A stretch of DNA of 64,000 nt from Rathayibacter sp. VKM Ac-2754 (GCF_009807095.1 NZ_WUCC01000004.1:186001-250000), one strand, 5' to 3'; counted from the stretch's first letter, positions 7,487 through 17,906 are shown. Made by a program: numbers and translations. The notes: generated by a model not told the origin, from the sequence alone.

Positions 7487-10400
7487 ATGTTCGCTCTCTG
7501 GAGCCGCTCCACCCGACTCGCCGCGACCGCTCTCACCGCGCTCGTCCTCGTCACCAGCGTCGGCCTCGCGCCGAGCGCGATGGCGGAGACGGTGCAGGCA
7601 TCGGCGCTCGCGCCGAACGAGACGCTCGTGCTCACTCCGAGCTACGGCACGGAGGAGTCGGAGGAGGGGGCGCTGCCCGGCTCCTACTTCCAGAACGACA
7701 TGCAGGTCCAGGTGAGGACCGAGGGAGGAGCGTACGTCGAGGGTGCGCCCGTGACCTTCGAGGTGGTCAAGGGTGGAGCGGTCTTCGAGTACCCGGAGTC
7801 GGCCGCCGGCCCCGCGTCCTCCTCCTCGACGGTCTCGACGGTCACCAACGCGCAGGGCGAGGCGTCGCCCTACCTGTACACCGGCACCGGGCCGCGACTG
7901 AGGCTCGCCGACCCCGACTACTACGGGCCGATCGAGATCCAGGTGTCGACGCCCCAGGCCGAGCCGTACGTCTTCACGAACTTCCGAGCGACGCGGGTGG
8001 CACGCCTGGAGCGCATCGGCGACCCGTTCATCAGGCTCGCCAATCCCGGTGTACCGCAGCGGATCCCGCTGCAGCAGAAAGTGGTCGGCGCTGATGGTGC
8101 GGGGCTCGCTGGAGTCGAGGTGGTCTTCGCGCTCGAGTGGGACTCGGGGTACTTCGTCGGTAGCGGGACGTCGCTCACAGCCACGACCGATGAAGAGGGG
8201 ATCGCGACGACGATCCCGAGCGACCAACCGGACTCGGACACGACCGGCTGGTTCGTCAGCGATAGCGAGGGGCTCGAGGACTCGATTATCGACGTCCGGG
8301 CGGAAGGCGTCGGCGGCTTCGGGACCGTCATCCAGTTCGACCGCGTGACCGCCCTGACAAGCGTGACGGGTGATCGGCAGTACGCGCAGCCCGGCGACAC
8401 TTACAGCGAGATCACCGTTCGAGCGGCGAACAGCTCCGGAGTCTCTCTGCAGGGCCGTAGAGCCTACTTCCAGGTCTTCGGTCCGGCTACCCTCGTCTGC
8501 GGTGAGCGGTCGTCGGGCTATGACTCCGTCACCGACGCGAGCGGCCTGGCGACCCTCCCCGAAGACTGTGTGCGGGTGGATCCCGGTGCTACAGCTGCCG
8601 ATGGTGTCGTCACGATTCGCGCATCCGCGGGATCTGCGCGCACGGAACTGACGATGCTGATCGGCGATCGCGTGCGCGCGTGGAAGATCGTGGCGGTCAG
8701 TGGCGGCGGACAGAGCACGGCTGTCGGGACCGACTTCGCTGCTCCAATGGTCGTCCGAGCGACTGACGAGCGAGGGATCGCCGCCAGCTTCGCTCCCCTC
8801 ACCTTCCGGGTGGCTCCCGCCGGCTCGGCCTCCTTCGTCGTGCAGCCCGGTGAGGACGCGAACACCGTCCGGGTCGTCGCGGATCAGAACGGCATGGCGA
8901 CAAGCCCTCTGCTGCGAGCGGGCCCGGAGAGCGGCCCGGCAACCGTCTTCGTCAGCAGCGAGGACTCCCTCGAGGACCTCTACTACGACTTCTGGATCAC
9001 CGGGGGAACGGCCCGGATCGAGGTGCACTCGCCTGCGGCGAACTCCTCTGTACTGCCTGGCGGGTACTGGCTCAACAGCTCGGTGGGTGTCTTCGATGCG
9101 GATGCCAACGCGGTGGAGAACGAGACGGTGACCTTCACCGTCGAGAGCGGTCCCATCGGCTTCACCCCATCTGGCGGGGACGATGGACAAGGCCGGACGG
9201 TGACGTCGACGACAGGTCCAGGAGGCTCCGCACGCGCGGGCGTCCTCTACGCGAGCCCGACTCGGTCGGGACCGGCCGTACTGCTCGTCGAGACCGCCTC
9301 CGGGGTGTCGACACGCGTGCCGGTGACGGTCGAGGCGTTCGGGCCACCGGTGCAGCTCATCGATCGAGGCGGTTCGGGATGGAGCGTCCCGACCGGCGGT
9401 CAGCCGCCGATGCTCCAGGGACGTGCATCGGCCGCAGACGGCGGGCCGGCCGGCCTGGCTCCGATCACGGTGAGGATCGACGGAGGCACGGGTACGACGT
9501 TCGCCGACGGTTCCACCGAGACGACCGCGACCACGGACATCCGCGGCGACTTCTCCGTCGCCCTCGGAGCCGCCGGGCCTGTACCGGGCGACGTGACAGT
9601 GACGGCGTCGAGCCCGGCAGCTTCCGACCTCGTCTGGACGGGACGTGTGACCGGCGTCGCCCAGGGCCTCGCCGTCGCCGGGGGTGACCAGCGGGTCCAC
9701 CCCGACGAGCCTCTCGCTCCGCTCAGCGTGCGCGTGACCGATTCCGAAGGGGAGCCGGTCGCCGGCCAGGTGGTGACGTTCACCTACCCCGGCGTGCCCA
9801 CCTACTATTCCTACCCCTGCACCGCCAACCCCGAGACGTCGTCGACGCGGACCGGACCGGACGGGATCGCGACCCTCTGCGGCCTCCGCGCCCCGGCGGG
9901 CCGTGACGCGGTCGGCCGACTCCTGATCGCCGCCTCCCTCCCCGGCTCGGGTCAGGTCGACTTCGACGTCGAGGTCATCCCCTACCCCGCCCCCGACGCA
10001 GTCGTCGACGACGGCGGTGGGGAGCGCTCGGCGTCGGCCGGCTCCGAGTTCACCGGAAGCCCGAGCGTCCGAGCGACCGCCTCCGGAGAGAGCGCCGGTT
10101 ACGCCGACGTGCGCTTCCGCATCGACGGCGGCACGGGTTCCGGCTTCCGGACGGCGGCCGGAGTCGAGACCGAGGTCGTCGTGCGCTCGACGTCCCAGGG
10201 ATACGCGACCGCGCCGGTGATCGTCGCGGGCACGACCCCCGGCGCCTTCACACTCACTGCGACGTCGGAGGAGTCCCCGGGGATCGCGCCGATCACCTGG
10301 GCGTACACGGTCACCGGGCTGGCGACCGCCATCAGAATCGTCGAGGGAGGTGATCAGAAGGTCTACGTCGGCGGTGCCACCGCGCCCATCGTCGTGCAGG

Positions 10401-13400
10401 CGCTCGACGACGAGGGCCGGCCGGCCGTCGGCCAGCTCGTCACGTTCACGCTCTCGGACGCAAGACCGCACGTCTTCTCGGGCGGCGATCGCCGGTCGGA
10501 CAGGATCACCGACGCCGAGGGCCTCGCGCGCCTCGAAGCGTCGGCGATCTCGGTGGGCGACGTCCCCGGCCCGTTCACCGTGGGAGTCGAGATCGACGGT
10601 GTCGAGCAGGGATCGATCGCCCTCGAAGCGCTCGCCTACCCGATCGCCGACCGAATCGTGGCCAGTGGCGGCGGCGGGCAGACCGCCGCTCCGGGCACCG
10701 CCTTCGGTTCACCACTGACCGCCCTCGTCTCGAACGCGGCGTCGGCGACCGTCGTGCCGAAGGTCCCGGTCACGTACACCGTCACTGCGGGTGACGCGTA
10801 CTTCGTCGACGCTGCGGGGCAGCACGTCCCCTCGGCCGTCGTCCCCTCCTCCACCACCGGAGTCGCCATCTCCCCTCGGCTCTTCGCCGGGAGCCAGGGC
10901 GGATCCGTCCTCGTCTCGGCCACCGCCCCGGACGCGTCCGCCGCCGCCCTCTTCGACATGACCGTCTCGAGCACCGCCACCAGGCTCGCCCTCGTCTCCG
11001 GGGACGATCAACGGGTCCGGGTCGGCTCGCTGTTCGCGCCTCTCACGGTCCGCGTGACGGCGGCCGACGGCTCGCCCGTCGCGAACCAGTCGGTGCGATT
11101 CACGTCCAGCTCGATCGGAGTCGCCGCCTTCTCTGGTCAGACCCGCAGCTACGCCTACACCGATGCCGAGGGCATCGCCTCGGTGCAGCCCGGCGCCGGT
11201 ACGACCGCCGGTTCGGCGACGGTCACCGCGAGCACGGGGTCGCTGGTTCCCGTCCAGTTCCGGATGAGCACCACGGCGCTTCCCGTGGCCACCGCACTGG
11301 TCGACCCGATCGGTGACGGCCAGATCGCGAATCCGGGTCAGACCTTCGGTGCACCGCTCGCCGTCAGCGCCGTCGACGGCGAGGGTGTCGGTGCACCCGA
11401 GACCCGCGTCACGTTCGCGATCACCGGAGATGCCGCGTTCAGCACGGGGGGAACCTCGGCGGTCGTGGTCGCGAACGGTCTCGGGAGGGCGGTCTCGCCG
11501 TCGATCGTGGCGGGTGCGTCGACCGGTGCGGTGACGGTGACGGCCACTGCACCCGGAGTCGCCGCCGTGCCGTTCGCACTGAGGGTCTCGCCGCCCAACC
11601 GCGCGCCCGAGATCACCTTCAGCACCGACGCGAGCATCGTCGAGATCGACGCGCCGGTGGCGATGGTCCTCGGGGGGTCCGATCCCGACGGCGACGCGCT
11701 CCGGTTCCGCTTCGACTTCGGGGACGGCACCGCTGAGCGCGCAGGAGCCTGGCCGGCATCGGGAGTCACCCACCGCTACTCCGAGGCAGGCACCTATCTG
11801 CTCCGGGCGATCGTCAGCGACGGCACGACCGAGACGGTCCGGACCACTCGCGTCAGCGTGATCCTCCCCGAGCCTCTCGTCGCCGTCGCGGGCGACGACC
11901 GATTGGTCGTCGCGGGAGCCGATGTGCGCTTCACCGGCGCGGGATCGCGACCCGCGGGACTGATCAGGACGGCGACCTGGGACTTCGGAGACGGATCCTC
12001 GGCGACCGGACTGGTCGCCGACCACCGCTACTCCGCGGCGGGGACCTACACCGTGCGCCTCACCGTCGCGAACGGCACCGAGACCGCGACGTCGACCCTC
12101 GTCGTGTCGGTTACGCCGGCCCCCGTCGTCCCGGGGCTGACCGTGACCGTGCGGACCGGCGGAGCTCTGCTCAGCGGCGCGACGGTCAGCACCACCCTGC
12201 CGAGCGGTCAGCGCATCTCCTCAGTCAGCAACGGCGCCGGCGTCGCGACCCTCGACGGGATGCCCGATGGCTCGTCGAGCGTCTTCGTCACCGCACCGGG
12301 CTACCTCCCGCTGGCGGCGACGGCCGTGCTGAGAGACGGCAGTGGCTCCCTCGAGGCGAACCTCGCCAGCGGTGAGGTCGGAGCGACGGCGCTCGAGACG
12401 CGTCAGCTGACCTACGACGAGATCGTCGACCGGGGCATCGACCCGGCCGCACCCGAGAACACCAGCGTCTTCGAGGCCGAGGTGCACCTGGCTGTGGCCG
12501 GTGAGGCGGTCGATCTGCCCGTCGCTCTGACGTGGAACCCCTCGGGAGTGGTCGCGGTGAGCGAGACGGGTGGCGGCGGCGGTGGCGGGGGGACCTCCGA
12601 CTGCGGCTGCGTCGTGCAGGGCGGTTACAGCTACACGCCGACCGTCGTCCACGCCGAGGGCCGACCGGCCGTGCAGTGGATGGTCGTCCCCATCGGCGGC
12701 AGCTACCTCAAGGAGTTCTTCGAGGCGCGGATGATCGTGCAGAACCTCGCTGCGGAGCCCTTCCGCTTCACCGACGGCCTCGCCTCGCTCAGCCTGCCGG
12801 CCGGCATCAGTCTCGCTCCGACGGCTGCACAGCAGTCGCTCGCAGTGGCGGTGCCCGAGGTTCCCGCCGGTGGCAGCCAGACGGTCTCGTGGACGCTGCG
12901 CGGAGACGTCGAGGGAGAGTATCCGCTGACGGCGGACTACACCGCGGTCATGCAGCCGACAGGTGATCCGATCCGCCTGGTGGCGGCGACGCAGGCACCG
13001 CTGAAGGTCTGGGGCGGGTCGGCGCTGTCGATGACCGTGAGCGTGGACCCGACGACGAACGCGTACGACCCCTTCCGAGTGACCGTGAAGCTGAAGAACG
13101 TGACGCCCGAACGGGCCGGCACGATCGTCTACAACCCCGCGGTCCAGGTGCGACAGGGCTCGAACATGCTCCTGGCTCCCGACACCGAGTACACGAGGTC
13201 GGTTCCCTCGCTGCGACCCGGCGAATCCCTCACCGCGGAGTTCGTCTTCTACACGCTGGTCGGCGGCAGGACGCTCATCGACGACTCGTCGTTCGTCGGG
13301 CTCTTCTCGACCTCGACCGGAGGCGCCGTGGAGGTCGACAGGGCGCCGCTCGTGCTCGAGCCGAGACCGACGGAGGTCCTCGATGTCGAATCGGAGTGGG

Positions 13401-16400
13401 TCGACATCGACGAGAGCACCATGGCGCTCGCCGTGGCGTGGGAGGTCGTTCCGGATGCGGTCGGGTACTCGGTCTGGGGACGTGACGACGTGCTCCCCGG
13501 ATCGAGCGACTGGGAGCGGATCACCGAGACTCTCAACCCGGACCGTACCGACATGATCCTCCTGCCGGAGAGGAGCGAGCAGCTCCATCCCTTCTACGCG
13601 GTCGTGGCGCAGTACGCGGACGGCACCACACGGGTGCTGCACAGCCTCGTGCCGAAGACCGTCACTGCTCCGGAGGAGTCCGAGGGTCCGGTCGGCATCG
13701 ACATCGGGGTGACGAGCTCGAGTGAGGCACCGGCGTGCGTCGACGTGCTCCACATCGCGGCCGCCGGTTCCGGCGAGGTCGGCACCATCGGGCGGCCCCT
13801 GGGGGTCCTGAATCTCGAGCTGCACGACGTGGTCGCGCCGCATCGTGACTTCGCCGCGGTGTACCTCGACTACCCGGCGAGGAAGGTGCCGCTCCTCCTC
13901 AACGGCGACGTCGACTTCACCGGCTACTACGACAGCATCGAGACCGGCGTCGCGAACATGACGACCTTCCTCCGCAGCCGGATGGAGTCGTGCAAGAACG
14001 AGACGTACATCCTGTCCGGATACTCCCAGGGCGCCGTCGTGATGAGCCGTGTGCTCGACGACCAGCCGGATCTCTCGTCCGTGGGGGCCACCGGACGCTC
14101 GCGCATCGAAGGGCTCTACCTGGTCGCGAACCCGAGCCAGAACGAGGACATCGGCGGCCGGATGGAGGGCAGCGGTTCCTGGACGACGGGAGTGAGCGCG
14201 CTGGTCTGGAACGAGACGATCCCCTCGACCATCGAGGACCGGACGACGTCGCTCTGCGCCTACCCCGATGTGGTCTGCGGCCTCGTCGACATCGCGGACA
14301 TCAGCCTCCGCGCAGGCAAGGTCTTCGCGCCGCTCGGCGTAGCGGTGGCGTCCTTGCAGCTCGTCCAGGGCTACGACAACCACGTGAACTACTGGAAGCG
14401 CGACGCGCCCACGCTTCGCCGCTACGCGCAGGAGGCCGGGTGGCGCGCCCTCGGCGTGCCGGTCCTCACGAGCCCGGAGCTCGCGACCGACGTCGCTGGG
14501 GACCAGAGGTTCATCGACGCGACTCCCTCCAACTCGATCAAGACGGTCTTCTCGCCGACGGGCGAGAGAGTGCAGCCGCAGTGGCGGATCGAGAGCAGTG
14601 GGAGCCCGGCGGTCTCGCTGTCGCCGGGCGGCCTGCTCTCGGGAACGCTCGCTGGGGGAACCTATGCTTTCGGGCTCTCGGTGTCCGGAGCCAGGCCCGA
14701 CCAGAAGCGCACGGTGGGCCTCACGATCAAGGCCGGCTGGGCTGCGGAGGTGGCCGAGGTGCGGCCCGTCTCGACGGCTCCGACGGGATACGTGCTGAAG
14801 CCTCTCGCCGTGCAGGTTCTGGACGCGAGCGGCCGACCGGTCATCGGGGCCGAGGTGATCTTCCGCGTCGACGGACCCGCTGCGTTCGCGGGTGGCTCGC
14901 AGCAGCAGACGGTGCGGACGGATCAGCAGGGGTACGCCGTCTCGACGACGCCTGTCCCGACAGGCGCTGCGGGCGCACTGCGCACCAGCGCCGAGGTGTC
15001 GGGGCAGTCCTCGGTCGATCTCGGAGACCAGGTCGTGCCCGCCATGGACGGACTCCCCGCAGGAGTCACCGCCGTTCAGACTCCGATCGTCGTGAACGGC
15101 AAGGTCGTCCTGCAGGTCGTCGTCGCGAACGGCTCGCCCGAGACGGTGGCCGTCACGGTCGCCACTCGCTTCGGCACCAAGAAGATCCCGGCCCTCGTCG
15201 CAGGGGAGAGCGGGACGCTCCTCTTCTCGACCGGCCTCAAGAAGATCGCCGCCGGCGAGATGACGATCACCGCGGCGACTCCGACCGTCTCGGGCAGTCG
15301 CACGCTCCGTTACGACGCCTGGGATCCGCAGACGGTGCTGGTGCTGACCGATTCGAGCGCGTCCGCGACAGCGCTGGCCGGTGGGGCCCTGCCGCCCTAC
15401 ACGGTGAGGCTGATGCGGGCGGACGGCACAGCGGTGGTCGGAGCCGAGGTCGCATTCACGGTGACCGGAGCGGCGGCCTTCGGCAGCGGAGCGAGCGCCT
15501 CGCCGACGAATCGTGCCGTCACGGACGCCTCCGGCTTCGCGGTGTCGTCCACGCCGCTCGTCGCCGGCACGAGTGCGGGCGCGGTCACTGCGACGGCGGC
15601 CGCCGCCGGGGCTCCGGTCCTCGCCCTGATCGCGCGGTCGGTGACGGCCCCCGACGTGGCGCTCACTTCTCGTGCCGACGTCTACGTGGGTGCTGCCGGC
15701 GGTCGGGTGGTGCTCACCGTCGAGGCGGTGAACACCTCGACCGTCCCCGTCGACATGACACTCTCGACCCGGTTCGGCTCGAAGAAGGTCCTGGGCGTGC
15801 AGCCGGGTGCGACGGCCTCGGCGGAGTTCCCGACCGGACTTGCCGCGGTGGGCGCGGGTACTGCGACTGTCCGTCTCCAGGCCGGCGCCGCGGTGAACGA
15901 GGTCAGGGCGTCGCATCCCGCGGCAGGGCCTGGGAAGCCGGCCGTACTCTCCCCGGGCGGAACGGCGCAGACGGTGTGGACGGGTGATCCGCTCGCGCGG
16001 CCGACGGTGAAGGTCCTCGACACGACGGGCGTCCCCGTCGCGGGGGTGTCCGTGACGTTCGAGATCGCCGGTCCGGCCGCCTTCGCGGGCGGTTCGACCG
16101 CCGTCGCGGTATCGGACAGCGCGGGCTGGGCGGTGGCGCCTCCGGCCACCGCGGCGTCGACGCCGGGAACGGCGAGCATCACTGCGCGCGCCTCCGGTCC
16201 GCGTCCGGCTGCCCTCCCCGCGGTCACCGTGGCGTCACGGCCGGCGCCGACCGAGCTGGTGACAGGGTCCGCCGCCACGAGGACGGAGGCCGGACGCGTC
16301 GTGCTCGACGTGGTGGTGACCAACACCTTCAGCGCGCCCGTCGATGTGGCGATCACGAGCCGCTACGGCAAGAAGTCGATCGTCGCCCTCGCGCCGGGTG

Positions 16401-16519
16401 CGACCGCCACGACGACCATCAAGACGGGGCTGGCCTCCGTGGCCGCCGGCACGGTGAGCGTCGTCGCGACGGCCGGAGCCTCCCAGCAGACCCTCGTCCT
16501 GCCCTACGCCGCCCGATGA
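7487..16519 (+). CDS. Giant secreted Ig-like/PKD protein with an embedded cutinase-like hydrolase
   Basis: The product is about 3010 residues. The ATG at 7487 gives a Sec signal peptide (hydrophobic run ALTALVLVTSVGLAPSAMA); an upstream in-frame start at 7433 would bury it. Residues about 40-1370 are around a dozen Big_1/invasin-like Ig modules. Two PKD domains follow (FDFGDG and WDFGDG, about 1372-1543), then a carboxypeptidase-regulatory-like module, a Gly6 linker, and a fibronectin-like segment (about 1964-2058). Residues about 2083-2316 form an alpha/beta hydrolase of cutinase type: GYSQGAVV with Ser about 2180, CAYPDVVC with Asp about 2261, and NHVNYW with His about 2299. More Ig-like modules end the protein. 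No LPXTG, S-layer or transmembrane anchor is visible. It is likely a surface or released adhesin with esterase activity. Confidence 0.88.
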   Translation: MFALWSRSTRLAATALTALVLVTSVGLAPSAMAETVQASALAPNETLVLTPSYGTEESEEGALPGSYFQNDMQVQVRTEGGAYVEGAPVTFEVVKGGAVFEYPESAAGPASSSSTVSTVTNAQGEASPYLYTGTGPRLRLADPDYYGPIEIQVSTPQAEPYVFTNFRATRVARLERIGDPFIRLANPGVPQRIPLQQKVVGADGAGLAGVEVVFALEWDSGYFVGSGTSLTATTDEEGIATTIPSDQPDSDTTGWFVSDSEGLEDSIIDVRAEGVGGFGTVIQFDRVTALTSVTGDRQYAQPGDTYSEITVRAANSSGVSLQGRRAYFQVFGPATLVCGERSSGYDSVTDASGLATLPEDCVRVDPGATAADGVVTIRASAGSARTELTMLIGDRVRAWKIVAVSGGGQSTAVGTDFAAPMVVRATDERGIAASFAPLTFRVAPAGSASFVVQPGEDANTVRVVADQNGMATSPLLRAGPESGPATVFVSSEDSLEDLYYDFWITGGTARIEVHSPAANSSVLPGGYWLNSSVGVFDADANAVENETVTFTVESGPIGFTPSGGDDGQGRTVTSTTGPGGSARAGVLYASPTRSGPAVLLVETASGVSTRVPVTVEAFGPPVQLIDRGGSGWSVPTGGQPPMLQGRASAADGGPAGLAPITVRIDGGTGTTFADGSTETTATTDIRGDFSVALGAAGPVPGDVTVTASSPAASDLVWTGRVTGVAQGLAVAGGDQRVHPDEPLAPLSVRVTDSEGEPVAGQVVTFTYPGVPTYYSYPCTANPETSSTRTGPDGIATLCGLRAPAGRDAVGRLLIAASLPGSGQVDFDVEVIPYPAPDAVVDDGGGERSASAGSEFTGSPSVRATASGESAGYADVRFRIDGGTGSGFRTAAGVETEVVVRSTSQGYATAPVIVAGTTPGAFTLTATSEESPGIAPITWAYTVTGLATAIRIVEGGDQKVYVGGATAPIVVQALDDEGRPAVGQLVTFTLSDARPHVFSGGDRRSDRITDAEGLARLEASAISVGDVPGPFTVGVEIDGVEQGSIALEALAYPIADRIVASGGGGQTAAPGTAFGSPLTALVSNAASATVVPKVPVTYTVTAGDAYFVDAAGQHVPSAVVPSSTTGVAISPRLFAGSQGGSVLVSATAPDASAAALFDMTVSSTATRLALVSGDDQRVRVGSLFAPLTVRVTAADGSPVANQSVRFTSSSIGVAAFSGQTRSYAYTDAEGIASVQPGAGTTAGSATVTASTGSLVPVQFRMSTTALPVATALVDPIGDGQIANPGQTFGAPLAVSAVDGEGVGAPETRVTFAITGDAAFSTGGTSAVVVANGLGRAVSPSIVAGASTGAVTVTATAPGVAAVPFALRVSPPNRAPEITFSTDASIVEIDAPVAMVLGGSDPDGDALRFRFDFGDGTAERAGAWPASGVTHRYSEAGTYLLRAIVSDGTTETVRTTRVSVILPEPLVAVAGDDRLVVAGADVRFTGAGSRPAGLIRTATWDFGDGSSATGLVADHRYSAAGTYTVRLTVANGTETATSTLVVSVTPAPVVPGLTVTVRTGGALLSGATVSTTLPSGQRISSVSNGAGVATLDGMPDGSSSVFVTAPGYLPLAATAVLRDGSGSLEANLASGEVGATALETRQLTYDEIVDRGIDPAAPENTSVFEAEVHLAVAGEAVDLPVALTWNPSGVVAVSETGGGGGGGGTSDCGCVVQGGYSYTPTVVHAEGRPAVQWMVVPIGGSYLKEFFEARMIVQNLAAEPFRFTDGLASLSLPAGISLAPTAAQQSLAVAVPEVPAGGSQTVSWTLRGDVEGEYPLTADYTAVMQPTGDPIRLVAATQAPLKVWGGSALSMTVSVDPTTNAYDPFRVTVKLKNVTPERAGTIVYNPAVQVRQGSNMLLAPDTEYTRSVPSLRPGESLTAEFVFYTLVGGRTLIDDSSFVGLFSTSTGGAVEVDRAPLVLEPRPTEVLDVESEWVDIDESTMALAVAWEVVPDAVGYSVWGRDDVLPGSSDWERITETLNPDRTDMILLPERSEQLHPFYAVVAQYADGTTRVLHSLVPKTVTAPEESEGPVGIDIGVTSSSEAPACVDVLHIAAAGSGEVGTIGRPLGVLNLELHDVVAPHRDFAAVYLDYPARKVPLLLNGDVDFTGYYDSIETGVANMTTFLRSRMESCKNETYILSGYSQGAVVMSRVLDDQPDLSSVGATGRSRIEGLYLVANPSQNEDIGGRMEGSGSWTTGVSALVWNETIPSTIEDRTTSLCAYPDVVCGLVDIADISLRAGKVFAPLGVAVASLQLVQGYDNHVNYWKRDAPTLRRYAQEAGWRALGVPVLTSPELATDVAGDQRFIDATPSNSIKTVFSPTGERVQPQWRIESSGSPAVSLSPGGLLSGTLAGGTYAFGLSVSGARPDQKRTVGLTIKAGWAAEVAEVRPVSTAPTGYVLKPLAVQVLDASGRPVIGAEVIFRVDGPAAFAGGSQQQTVRTDQQGYAVSTTPVPTGAAGALRTSAEVSGQSSVDLGDQVVPAMDGLPAGVTAVQTPIVVNGKVVLQVVVANGSPETVAVTVATRFGTKKIPALVAGESGTLLFSTGLKKIAAGEMTITAATPTVSGSRTLRYDAWDPQTVLVLTDSSASATALAGGALPPYTVRLMRADGTAVVGAEVAFTVTGAAAFGSGASASPTNRAVTDASGFAVSSTPLVAGTSAGAVTATAAAAGAPVLALIARSVTAPDVALTSRADVYVGAAGGRVVLTVEAVNTSTVPVDMTLSTRFGSKKVLGVQPGATASAEFPTGLAAVGAGTATVRLQAGAAVNEVRASHPAAGPGKPAVLSPGGTAQTVWTGDPLARPTVKVLDTTGVPVAGVSVTFEIAGPAAFAGGSTAVAVSDSAGWAVAPPATAASTPGTASITARASGPRPAALPAVTVASRPAPTELVTGSAATRTEAGRVVLDVVVTNTFSAPVDVAITSRYGKKSIVALAPGATATTTIKTGLASVAAGTVSVVATAGASQQTLVLPYAAR

Positions 16520-16557
16520 CCTGTCTCCCACCATCCCCCACCCGAGAGGACCAGAAG

Positions 16558-16998
16558 ATGAATCACGACAACGAAGACCCCACCATCCGCGGAGGCTCGG
16601 CCTCCCCGTCTCGCCGCAACGTCGTCGCGGCGGCCTGGGCCGCGCCGGTCGTGTTCGCGGCCGTCGCAGCACCCATGGCCGCCGCGTCGATGACTCGGAG
16701 TCTCGTCCTGCAGAGCGACGCGACCGAGACCGTCGCGTCCGGGGAGTCGTTCTCGCCGATCACCGTTCTGCTCCAGCAGGGGACCGCTCCGGTCGGCGAG
16801 GGAGAGGCTGTCGTCTTCGAGGTGATCTCGGGTGATGCTGCGTTCGAGGATCTCGGTGCGGTGTTCCCGACGACCACCTACGAAGACGGGTCGGCTACGG
16901 CGTTCGGGCTGACGGCCGGCACGAGCTCGGGGCCTGTCACGGTGCGCATCTCGGCGCTCGGTGCGACCTCCCTCCTCCAGGTCCTCCTGATCTCGTGA
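16558..16998 (+). CDS. Small Tat-exported Ig-like protein
   Basis: The 146-residue product begins with a twin-arginine signal, SRRNVVAAAWAAPVVFAAVA, followed by APMAAASM, so it should be exported folded through Tat. The rest is one Big_1-like module (SGESFSPITVLLQQGTAPVG, then VVFEVISGDAAF) closely resembling the modules of the giant protein 39 bases upstream. The ATG at 16558 follows GAGAGGACC. Its stop overlaps the next GTG start, so the two are probably translationally coupled. It is likely a partner or accessory of the giant surface protein. Confidence 0.78.
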   Translation: MNHDNEDPTIRGGSASPSRRNVVAAAWAAPVVFAAVAAPMAAASMTRSLVLQSDATETVASGESFSPITVLLQQGTAPVGEGEAVVFEVISGDAAFEDLGAVFPTTTYEDGSATAFGLTAGTSSGPVTVRISALGATSLLQVLLIS

Positions 16999-17402
16999 GG
17001 CCTTCGACCGCCGCCGCCGTGGTCTTCGCCGCAGTCGCCGTGCTCTGCGGCTGTACTGCGCCGTCGGCGGTCGACGGCCCGACCCGCGCCTCTCCGCCTG
17101 GATCAGCGGATGCGGTCCTCGCGGTCATCGGAGACGTCCCCGAGCCCGTCGCGCCCGGTTCCGCCTTCGACGCGGCGAACGTGCTCGTCAGCAGGGACGG
17201 ATCGCCTGTCGCGGACGTGACGGTCACGTTTCACGTCGCTTCCGGTCCCGCCGCCTTCGAGGGCGAGGTCCTGGCCGTCCAGACCGATGCCGACGGGATC
17301 GCGACGGCTGCCGATCTGGTGGCGACGGAGGGAACAGGGGATGTGGAGCTCGTCGCTTCGGCGGGAGACGCTTCGCTGACGGTGCGACTCGAGGTCGAGT
17401 GA
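16995..17402 (+). CDS. Ig-like domain lipoprotein
   Basis: The start is GTG at 16995, overlapping the previous stop in a GTGA. The 135-residue product has a lipoprotein signal ending in lipobox LCGC (residues about 16-19) and then one Big_1-like module (VAPGSAFDAANVLVSRDG, VTFHVASGPAAFEGEVLAV). It would be lipid-anchored on the outer membrane face. Together with the two upstream genes it forms a three-gene set of Ig-like proteins using Sec, Tat and lipoprotein routes. It may dock the giant protein at the cell surface (inference). Confidence 0.78.
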   Translation: MRPSTAAAVVFAAVAVLCGCTAPSAVDGPTRASPPGSADAVLAVIGDVPEPVAPGSAFDAANVLVSRDGSPVADVTVTFHVASGPAAFEGEVLAVQTDADGIATAADLVATEGTGDVELVASAGDASLTVRLEVE

Positions 17403-17720
17403 GCCGAGGATCGAGCTGCGTCGTCGGTGACGCTGGAGGCGTCGCGACGCGCGCTCGTCTCGCGGCCCCCTCCGGGACTGCCAGGCGGACCGGCGCGCTC
17501 GGCGCGGGTGCCTCAGGGTCTCACGTCCCGACGACTCGCCCTCCTGGCCGTGAAGCGCGCCCCCTCGAGCACCCCCGTGGGAGACGCCTGAGAGCGCTTG
17601 CAGAAGACGCCCCGGGAGTCAACGCCCTCCTCCAACCGACTCCTGTCGATTTACAGTCCAGGTATCCGGTCGGAAACCCCGCTCAGGGAGCCCTTCCGCC
17701 GGTGGAGCGAGGGTGTGGAG

Positions 17721-17906
17721 ATGTCGAGAGAAGACGTGACGCCGGGTCGGTTCGCCCGCTTCGTGAAGTGGGTCCCGAGGGCCGACGGCTGGGAGCCCGA
17801 GTACCTCCGCGGGCGCGTGCTCGCCAAGGGCGACGGCGAGTGGATCGTCGAGGTCCTGGGCGAGGAGAAGCGCATCGACAAGGCCGTGTGGAGCGTGTAC
17901 CGCTGA
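17721..17906 (+). CDS. Small basic protein of unknown function (61 aa)
   Basis: The ATG at 17721 gives a 61-residue protein, MSREDVTPGRFARFVKWVPR to the end, with a mixed-charge, KOW/SH3-like feel (GRVLAKGDGEWIVEVLGEEK) and no export signal. An in-frame start at 17598 would add 41 residues of poor composition. The 318-base gap before it (17403-17720) holds no other gene; a TTTACA hexamer lies near 17650. The function is unknown. Confidence 0.55.
   Translation: MSREDVTPGRFARFVKWVPRADGWEPEYLRGRVLAKGDGEWIVEVLGEEKRIDKAVWSVYR

Noticed and set aside
5648-10471. Very long minus-strand open frame (1607 codons) opposite the glycosyltransferase and giant protein genes
   Set aside because: It is rich in Arg, Asp, Gly and His, lies opposite clear protein domains, and shows no domain or signal of its own; it is a shadow frame typical of very high GC DNA.
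12221-15916. Minus-strand open frame opposite the cutinase region
   Set aside because: Same shadow-frame composition; the plus-strand frame has complete catalytic motifs.
16400-16519. C-terminal wall-sorting motif in the giant protein
   Set aside because: The C-terminus ends in LVLPYAAR without LPXTG/LAXTG, hydrophobic helix or charged tail.
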